Below are positions 45,629-52,700 of a stretch of 64,000 nt of DNA, piece by piece. Each line of letters starts with the position of its first letter. The stretch's first letter is position 1. Position numbers and translations under genes: made by a program. Location: positions 1 through 64,000 of the forward strand of contig QFQB01000001.1 in NCBI GenBank assembly GCA_003241475.1, read 5' to 3'. This DNA is from Micavibrio aeruginosavorus. Lineage in GTDB: Bacteria; Pseudomonadota; Alphaproteobacteria; Micavibrionales; Micavibrionaceae. The notes beneath the pieces are model-generated. The model searched no databases. It was not told the DNA's origin and was given only the letters and a program-made list of their open reading frames with translations.

Positions 45629-45840
45629 AAAGCGTAGCAATGACAAACCCCAGCGAGCCGCCCCCTTCAAGCCGCGAATGGTTCGGACAAAATACCCCAA
45701 CCTTTATTATCCGGCCTGAACGGTTAAAAACCGCTAAAATTTTAACTATTTAAGGATTGCGGGCGCAACCCATTGTAAGAGAACAAAAATATGAAATCAT
45801 TCACAGAACGATACACAGCCCTCTCATGCTACTAGAGAAA

Positions 45841-45881
45841 GGGGGGTTCGAAAAGAGGCGTTTGTACAAAAAACGCCCCCC
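45841..45881 (-). terminator. Possible stem-loop after secB
   Basis: Six G at 45841 can pair with six C at 45876, and an inner GGCGTTT/AAACGCC stem lies between. No convincing U-run. The remaining 45629-45901 spacer, which should hold the promoter of the giant-gene operon, shows only AT-rich sequence and no promoter I would defend. Confidence 0.35.
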
Positions 45882-45901
45882 GCTACTGGAGAAAAGAGGC
45901 C

Positions 45902-46384
45902 TTAGGCGGCGAGGCCGTCCGCATCCTTTTTGGCCGAATTGGCATACATGGCGCGGAAATCAATTGGGGTTAGCAACAATGGCGGAAATCCGCCGTTTGA
46001 GACGGCGCTGGCCAGCATCTGGCGGGCGAAGGGAAAGAGCATCTGGGGGATATCGACGTACAAAAGGGATTTGATTTGCGGTCCGGGTATGTCTTTCACG
46101 GTCACCAACGCCGCATAAACGATCTCTGCTATGAAGAGCGGTGCGCCATCGCGCAAGGAACGAACCGTTAGTTTAAGACTGGATTCGTAAAGATCGGGAT
46201 TGGATTCGTCGTTGATCTTGGCGGCGTCGAGCACAATGTTCACATCCATATCGGGACGGCCCGCACCGGCGCGCAGGGAATCCGGCGCATTGGGATTTTC
46301 AAAGGAAAAATCCTTCACATACTGCGCATGGACTTGCACAGGCAGGACGGGCAATTCGACATCGACGCGGGTTTGTTCGGCCAT
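45902..46384 (-). CDS. secB: Protein-export chaperone SecB
   Basis: Tetrameric chaperone that hands unfolded preproteins to SecA. 160 residues with the alphaproteobacterial pattern LPVQVHAQYVKDFSFENPNAPDSL, LYESSLKLTVRS, AEIVYAALV and LLTPIDFRAMYANSA near the end. Usually adjacent to dnaQ; here separated by the giant-gene operon, whose large secreted products could use it as a chaperone (inference). Confidence 0.94.
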   Translation of the reverse strand: MAEQTRVDVELPVLPVQVHAQYVKDFSFENPNAPDSLRAGAGRPDMDVNIVLDAAKINDESNPDLYESSLKLTVRSLRDGAPLFIAEIVYAALVTVKDIPGPQIKSLLYVDIPQMLFPFARQMLASAVSNGGFPPLLLTPIDFRAMYANSAKKDADGLAA

Positions 46385-46536
46385 AGTTCTTCTTTCTTGA
46401 TAAGTCTAATCGTTATGGAGTTAGCACGGATAGGCCCCGGAGGTCCAGTGTCGCAACAAAGGGGGATAAAGTAGGAAAAACCTGTGCAAAATAGGTTTAA
46501 AACACGAAAAATATTTGGCGGATAACTTTGTTGAAA

Positions 46537-46992
46537 TCATGTGTTTTTTGGCGGAACATCATTAGGTTTTTCAATAAATTCCACACTTTCTTCCACACGT
46601 ACATAGCTTCCGTCGATAACATCGCTGTCGGCGCCTGCAGATGTTGCTAGGGTGCCTTCGGGGATGTACTTGCGCAGTAATTGACGTATTTGTGGAACAA
46701 GAAGAAAGAATGCCACGATATCACTGACAAAGCCCGGCAGAATCAAAAGCGCTCCCGCCGCAAAAAGGCAGAAGCCGTCAAAAATTTCATCCACAGGTAC
46801 AGTTCCGCGATTAAGGGCAGTCTGAATTTTGATGAACGTTTCGAGCCCTTGTCTGCGGACAAGCCAGCTTCCGATGATCGCGGAAATCATCCACAGCAAG
46901 AAGGTTTTCACCAGTCCGATCTTGCTGATCACAGCAAAAAACACAAAAAATTCGAGAAGAAGTAGGCCGACAGCCCCTTGCCAGAAAAACAT
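46537..46992 (-). CDS. fxsA: FxsA family membrane protein
   Basis: 151 residues from ATG 46992 (the frame extends to 47178 without a plausible start). FxsA signature LLLLEFFVFFAVISKIGLVKTFLLW, then GSWLVRRQGL and FAAGALLILPGFVSDIVAFFLLVP; about three to four membrane segments and an acidic tail. The E. coli protein modulates phage F exclusion; the general role is unknown. Lies between secB and the Tim44-domain gene, the usual place in alphaproteobacteria. Confidence 0.85.
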   Translation of the reverse strand: MFFWQGAVGLLLLEFFVFFAVISKIGLVKTFLLWMISAIIGSWLVRRQGLETFIKIQTALNRGTVPVDEIFDGFCLFAAGALLILPGFVSDIVAFFLLVPQIRQLLRKYIPEGTLATSAGADSDVIDGSYVRVEESVEFIEKPNDVPPKNT

Positions 46993-47165
46993 ACGTGGTT
47001 TCCATGTCTTGCGTGGTTGTTTTTGTGCGTAAAAATCCCAGATTATAGAGGCCTGTACGCCTGTTAAACCCCTATTAGGACAAAGCTCTTTCCTTTTCAT
47101 TGAGAGTCTGTGATAAAGTAAGGAGACGGGGGGCGAATGCAACCAAAAACAAGGATTTTTCAGAT

Positions 47166-47894
47166 TTGGACGCCACATTGATTATTTATGCGCTGGTTGC
47201 TGCCGGACTGGTTTTCTGGCTTCGGAGCGTACTTGGAACCCGCCATGGCGACGAACGCGAGCGCCCGAACCCGTTTACGACACCCGTAGAGGGTAATCCT
47301 TCTGATCCCTTGACCGATCTTTCGGGTGATAAAGTCGTCACCTTGCCGCTCGCTGATGCCGGACGGCCATCTCTGCCGCGCAATGTAACATTGTCGGGAG
47401 CCGATGCCGAGCGCGTGCTGATGGAGATTTCCCGCGTTGACCGCGATTTCGATCTCGCCCGTTTTGCTACTGGTGCACAAGATGCTTTTGTTATGATCGT
47501 TGAAGCCTTCGCGGCGGGCGATGAAGAAACATTGAAAGAGTTTTTGGAGCCGCAGGTTTTTGCGGCGTTCCAAAACGCCATCAAGGATCGCGCGGCGCGC
47601 GGCGAAAGCATGAGCACGGAAATTCACGCGGTTCGCAAAATGGACATCATGAATGTGTCGTTCGATGGCCGCAATGCGCATGTTACGGTGCGCTTTATCG
47701 CCGATGAAACTTGCGTCATTAAAAACCGCGAGGGCGTAATTCTATCCGGCGATCCTGACCGTATCACGGAAATGAACGATATCTGGACATTCTCGCGCAA
47801 CGTCAAAAATCGTGATCCGATGTGGTACTTGCAAGAGACACGCGACGGAGATGTGCAAGAAGATCACAAGACGCCCGTTCCGGACGCAGGTTGA
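47166..47894 (+). CDS. Tim44-like domain protein
   Basis: Single N-terminal membrane helix (LIIYALVAAGLVFWL) then a Tim44-like domain (about residues 85-220), with FLEPQVFAAFQNAI and a beta-sheet-forming DIMNVSFDGRNAHVTVRF. Start set at TTG 47166, which gives the family-typical short N-terminus and has AAGGA 10 bases upstream; the frame opens at 47100. About 242 residues. Bacterial Tim44-like (TimA) proteins sit on the inner membrane; their exact job is uncertain. Divergent from fxsA. Confidence 0.8.
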   Translation: MDATLIIYALVAAGLVFWLRSVLGTRHGDERERPNPFTTPVEGNPSDPLTDLSGDKVVTLPLADAGRPSLPRNVTLSGADAERVLMEISRVDRDFDLARFATGAQDAFVMIVEAFAAGDEETLKEFLEPQVFAAFQNAIKDRAARGESMSTEIHAVRKMDIMNVSFDGRNAHVTVRFIADETCVIKNREGVILSGDPDRITEMNDIWTFSRNVKNRDPMWYLQETRDGDVQEDHKTPVPDAG

Positions 47895-47967
47895 TATTCC
47901 CCCCTGTTCGTAATGCCAAAGCCATGCGATAAAGACTCATCTTCTTTTTCGCAAAAGGTCTTGTCGT

Positions 47968-49140
47968 ATGAAAAAAATTCTTATCCTTTGCCTGGTCCTT
48001 ATCACGAGCGGTTGCGCTGGTACAGGCACAACGACAAGCGGCGACGATAAAGCGCCGCTGGAACTGAAACCCGCCTCCTTTTCCGATCTTCCAGGATGGG
48101 GCAATGACAGGCTGGACGGGTTTGTCGGCGCCTATCGTACCTCTTGCGCCCGCATCTTGAAAAAATCGCCAAGCGAGAAATTCTCCTCAAATTCTGCATT
48201 CGGCACATATGGGGAATGGCAGAAGCCATGCCGAGATATAGCATCTGTTGATGCCGGATCGCCTGCGGCTGTACGTTCTTTTCTCGAACGAAACTTCAAA
48301 GTCATGCGGGCGACCGCTGCTGGAAATCCCGAAGGATTATTCACGGGGTATTATGAATCCACGCTCAACGGATCGCGTATAAAGCACGGTGCGTTCCAAT
48401 ATCCTTTGCTGGGCCGTCCGTCCGATCTTGTGATGGTCGAGCTGGGCGATTTCCGCGAAGAGTTGAAGGGCCAAAGGATTGCGGGCCGCGTGCTTGATGG
48501 GAAATTGAAGCCGTATGAAAGCCGTGCGCAGATCGAGGCTGGAAAACTGCCCGCGTCGCAATATCGCCCGATTGTCTATCTGGACGATCCGCATGACGCG
48601 TTTTTCGTGCAGGTGCAAGGATCGGGCGTCGTGCATATGGATGATGGATCAATCATGCGGGTCGGCTATGACGGACAAAACGGCCATCCGTATTACGCGA
48701 TCGGACGCGAGCTTGTGAAGCGCGGCATTTATACCAAAGACGAGGTGTCGATGGATTCTATTCGCGCGTGGCTGACGCAAAATCCAGACAAGGCCGAAGA
48801 ACTGATGAACACGAACCCGTCGTTTGTATTCTTTAAAGAACAGCCCAATGACGGCGCGGGCGCAGGCCCGCAAGGCGGTGAGGGCGTGGCTTTGACGACC
48901 AAGCGCTCGCTCGCCATCGACCGCGGCAAGCTGCCCTATGGATTTCCGGTTTATCTCGATGCCGATTATGCGGATGAAACAGGCGCGAAGTTGCAGCGTT
49001 TGATGATGGCGCAGGACACCGGCGGCGCTATTCGCGGCGCGGTGCGCGGCGATGTATTCTGGGGCGGCGGCGCGATGGCCGAAAAAATGGCAGGCCCGAT
49101 GAAGGCCAAGGGCCGCTATTATTTCCTGTTGCCGAAATAA
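47968..49140 (+). CDS. mltA: Membrane-bound lytic murein transglycosylase A
   Basis: Cleaves peptidoglycan to 1,6-anhydromuramyl products. Lipobox ITSGC near residue 16, so anchored as a lipoprotein. MltA barrel segments FTGYYESTLNGS and FFVQVQGSGVVHMDDG, and the C-terminal 3D domain with MAQDTGGAIRGAVRGDVFWG carrying the catalytic Asp. 390 residues, normal. An AAAGG ribosome site lies upstream. The order after the Tim44 gene is conserved in alphaproteobacteria. Confidence 0.93.
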   Translation: MKKILILCLVLITSGCAGTGTTTSGDDKAPLELKPASFSDLPGWGNDRLDGFVGAYRTSCARILKKSPSEKFSSNSAFGTYGEWQKPCRDIASVDAGSPAAVRSFLERNFKVMRATAAGNPEGLFTGYYESTLNGSRIKHGAFQYPLLGRPSDLVMVELGDFREELKGQRIAGRVLDGKLKPYESRAQIEAGKLPASQYRPIVYLDDPHDAFFVQVQGSGVVHMDDGSIMRVGYDGQNGHPYYAIGRELVKRGIYTKDEVSMDSIRAWLTQNPDKAEELMNTNPSFVFFKEQPNDGAGAGPQGGEGVALTTKRSLAIDRGKLPYGFPVYLDADYADETGAKLQRLMMAQDTGGAIRGAVRGDVFWGGGAMAEKMAGPMKAKGRYYFLLPK

Positions 49141-49150
49141 GCGAACATGT

Positions 49151-49618
49151 TTAGTCGCTGTAAGGATCTTTGCGTAGAACTTTGTGGTAATAATCGCCGA
49201 TTTTCTGATAGCCGCTGTCTTCGTACAAAGCGGCAGCGCGCGTCGCGCCGATATCCGTATCCAGTTCGATCAGATAGCATCCTTCTTCGAGCGCGCGTTC
49301 TTCGGCGAATTTAATCAGCTGCGAGCCGTATCCATGACCGCGATGCGCGGCATCGACGACGACATGTTCGATATAGCTGACAAATCCATCATGCAGATTG
49401 TGGTTCGGACAAACGCCGATCACGCCTACCAACTCGCCGTCGGCTTCGCCCATGAACATGCGGTATCCTGTGGCGCGCGCAACGAAAACGCGGTGCGCGT
49501 AAGTCTGCATATCAAGTTGCGGAAAAAGCTGACGCACGATGGGATAGGAAAGATGGTAGTCCTCATCGGATCGCGCTTCGCGGATGGAGAGGATTTTTTC
49601 AGAATTTTGGTCGGTCAT
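49151..49618 (-). CDS. GNAT family N-acetyltransferase
   Basis: 155 residues. Acetyl-CoA-binding motif A appears as VDAAHRGHGYGSQLIKFA (R/Q-x-x-G-x-G/A type), with a preceding strand YIEHVVV and a following ALYEDSGYQKIGDYYHK. Acceptor substrate unknown. Convergent with mltA, ending 10 bp from its stop. No ribosome site stands out before the ATG. Confidence 0.85.
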   Translation of the reverse strand: MTDQNSEKILSIREARSDEDYHLSYPIVRQLFPQLDMQTYAHRVFVARATGYRMFMGEADGELVGVIGVCPNHNLHDGFVSYIEHVVVDAAHRGHGYGSQLIKFAEERALEEGCYLIELDTDIGATRAAALYEDSGYQKIGDYYHKVLRKDPYSD

Positions 49619-49734
49619 GACACACGCGATTTACTTTTGTTTGTTAGGGTGAGACTAACACGCCGCGGCTCATTTTGTCGCTTCGAAAGCGAAAATATTC
49701 AGTAACTGATTGAAAGTTATTGGATTTCAGCATT

Positions 49735-49763
49735 AAAAAACCCCGCCATGGCGGGGTTTTTCG
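49735..49763 (-). terminator. Intrinsic terminator of the exoprotein gene, possibly bidirectional
   Basis: A perfect palindrome with AAAAAACCCCGCC on one side and GGCGGGGTTTTT on the other, just after the exoprotein stop. Flanking A and T runs would allow termination in both directions. Confidence 0.88.
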
Positions 49764-49776
49764 CGTGTTTCAGATC

Positions 49777-52700
49777 TTAGAAGCTGGTCCCGCATTGTGC
49801 GGCCTGATTCAGGTTTGCATCGAAGGAGCCGCTGTAGACAACATTGACGCTCTGGCCGCCGGCCGCCGCGTTGATGGCGTCGCCCCAGCATGCTTGCGTG
49901 TCATTGCCGCCAGCTTCGGTTTCAATCTGTGCAAGATCTTGTGCCTGTGACGCGTTTGGAGTCAGGCTACCCGTGGTCGAGCTACCGCCGGCCGCCGTTT
50001 CGATGTTGTTCAGCGATTCCGGCGTGTTGCTGTCGCCGCCCGCGTAGGTCTGAATCTGGTTCAGGATCGAAGCGGTCGATTGCGGCGTGAATGTTTGTCC
50101 CGGCAATCTTGGCAGACCGACGATGCGAACGTTGAGGCCTGTCAGGTCGCCATTGAAAGGATCATAGGTGTTGAACAGGTCTTCTTGTGCGATCGCAGGC
50201 TGTGCTTCCGGAACGAAACCAAACCAGAAGATATCGGTCGAGCTATTGTCCGGATAGTGTTGGAAGCGGTTTTCGAGGAAATCGAATTGCGCTTGCGTCA
50301 GAACGCCGCCTGTCGAAGAAGGCGCAATGCCGTCGTAGGTGGAATTCAGACCGTTCAGCCAGATTGGCGTGCCGTCATTCGTGAACGCGCCGTCATTCAG
50401 ATAAACATAGAAGTTGCGTGCTCCTGTAAAGCCCGTGAATGTCTGGCTTCCGATGGTGCCGCCGAAGTTCGTTGGCGTCGTCGGGTATGGCGTGGAGCCG
50501 AGCCCGTCATCATCAACAAGGTTGAGGTAGGAATAGTAATACTCGCCTTCACCTTCTGCGATTTTGGCGAAGGCTGGAATACCACCGCCATAGTATGGGG
50601 AGAAACGAAGGCCAATGCGGTCTGTCGATCCTGCAGGAACGGTGAACGTATTGCCCATGTTCGTGCCCGAAGGTGCGCCAAGCGTAACGCCTGTAAAGTC
50701 GATGAGGCCGGATTCAAATTCAGCGCCGATGGCGAAGTTGCTGAAATTGTTGCGGGTCACAATTACACGGCCGTAGCCATATTCTTCATTCGGGTGGTAA
50801 GCGCCCGAGATGTAAAGGCCATGGTTGCCGGAGTTCGAAACATTTTCGTTCGAATCTACGAGGATCGAATTGGAATATTCCATATCCCATCTGTTGTTTT
50901 CGACCTGAATACCGTCGTCGAAGGATTGATCGACATCATTTTCACGGATAACAACGGAGTACGGTGTATAAGCATAACCTTCGCCCCCCGTAGCGCGCTC
51001 GTAGTAAACGTCGCCAGCATAGCCGCCGACATTGCGGACATGGATGCCGTCCGCGCCGTAATAGTCGCCGGCATAGGTTCCTTCGCCCGTTATGACGTAG
51101 CCGGAGTTTTTCACTGTGTTGTCGTCGATCAGTGTCGAGCTGGAATTGATGACTTCAATACCATCATCGCCGGAATTGGTTACCGTGTTGCCCAGAACGT
51201 CAACCGCATAGCCGGAGAATTCGCCATCGCCGATAGAACCGGCGCTGGCATATCCATCGGCGTAAACGTTGGCCACATGGATGCCGTCGCCATTGTTGTA
51301 GTAGTTATAGTCGCCGTCTTGTCCGTAGCCGTAGCCGTCTCCTGGATTTCCGTAGCCGGAATTGGTGATGATGTTGGCTTCCCCTTCACCGAAACCGCCG
51401 ACAAGAACGCGACCCGTATCGCCGTAGTAGTAACCTTCACCTTCATAGGCGATAGACACTCTGTCGTCGTAGCCATAGTCGTAGTCCGTGTAGCCGAGAA
51501 TTTCGATGCCGTCATCGAGGCTTGTGGAGATCGTATTGCCGGAGACGACGATATTATACTCGCCATTGCCGATATCGCCTTCGCGGATATCGCCGGAATA
51601 ATCGCCATAGCCTTGGCTGACATTTTGAATATGGATGCCGTCCGCGCCGAATTCATCGTAATCGCCGTAAACGGTTTCGCCGTCCGTGCCCGAATTGCTG
51701 ACTGTATTTTTAGCGACATAGACATAGCCTTCAACGCCGTCAACATCGATTCCGTCATCGCCGCTGATAGCGATCTGGTTGTTCGTGATGCGAACCGAGC
51801 CGTCTTCGTAGTATCCAACAACTTTTTTATAGACGACTTCATCATCGCCTTCGTCGTCACCGTAGACATACTGGCCACCGATACTGCGCACGGAAACACC
51901 ATCGCTACCGCCGTTGAATTCATCATAGCCGTCATATTCCCCCGGCTCTTCCGGAACAATCGTGCCGTATCCGGATTCGGAAATCACGTTGCCGTCGATT
52001 TCGACCCAGTGACCGTTGTGTGCTTCGATTCCGTCGTCGCCGGAACGGCTGATGACGTTTGTTCCGCCCACGAAGGCATTATTGAAGTATTCGATGTGGA
52101 TGCCGTCGTAGCCAGCCAAATCAACTCTGTTGCCCGTCACATCAGCATCTTCAAATTCGCCGAGCTTGATGCCGTTTTTTCCGGTGGTGGATACAACGTT
52201 GCTCAGAACATTCAGATAGCCATTCGAACCATTCAGGTAGATACCGTTGCCGCCCGTATCCGCCACATCGTTTTTCTCAACAACCAGATAGTCGGTGCTT
52301 TCGGAATAGATGCCATCTTCGGTAACGTTGCGGACTTTGTTGCCCCAGATGTAGTTGTCAGTGCCCGCAACGTTGCGCATGCGAACGCCGTAGCCTCCGT
52401 CGGAGATGTTGTTGCTGACCACATAGGCATGATCTCCGCCTTTGACTTCTACGCCTGCGAATTTTTCTGCAGGGAAGTAGATGCCGAAATTGGTGATCGT
52501 GTTGCCGACGATTGTAACACCGCTCGTGCCTTGGGCAAAGATGCCCTCGCGGCCAGCATCCGTAATGGTATTGTAGTAAAGGTGGTTGTTGGTACCGCCT
52601 TCATCCTTGATGCCGTCCTTACCGACGTTGGCGATCGTGTTGCCTTGCGCCGTGCTGAAATAGCCGCCGACCATGATGTTGTCGGAGTGGTGCAGATAGA

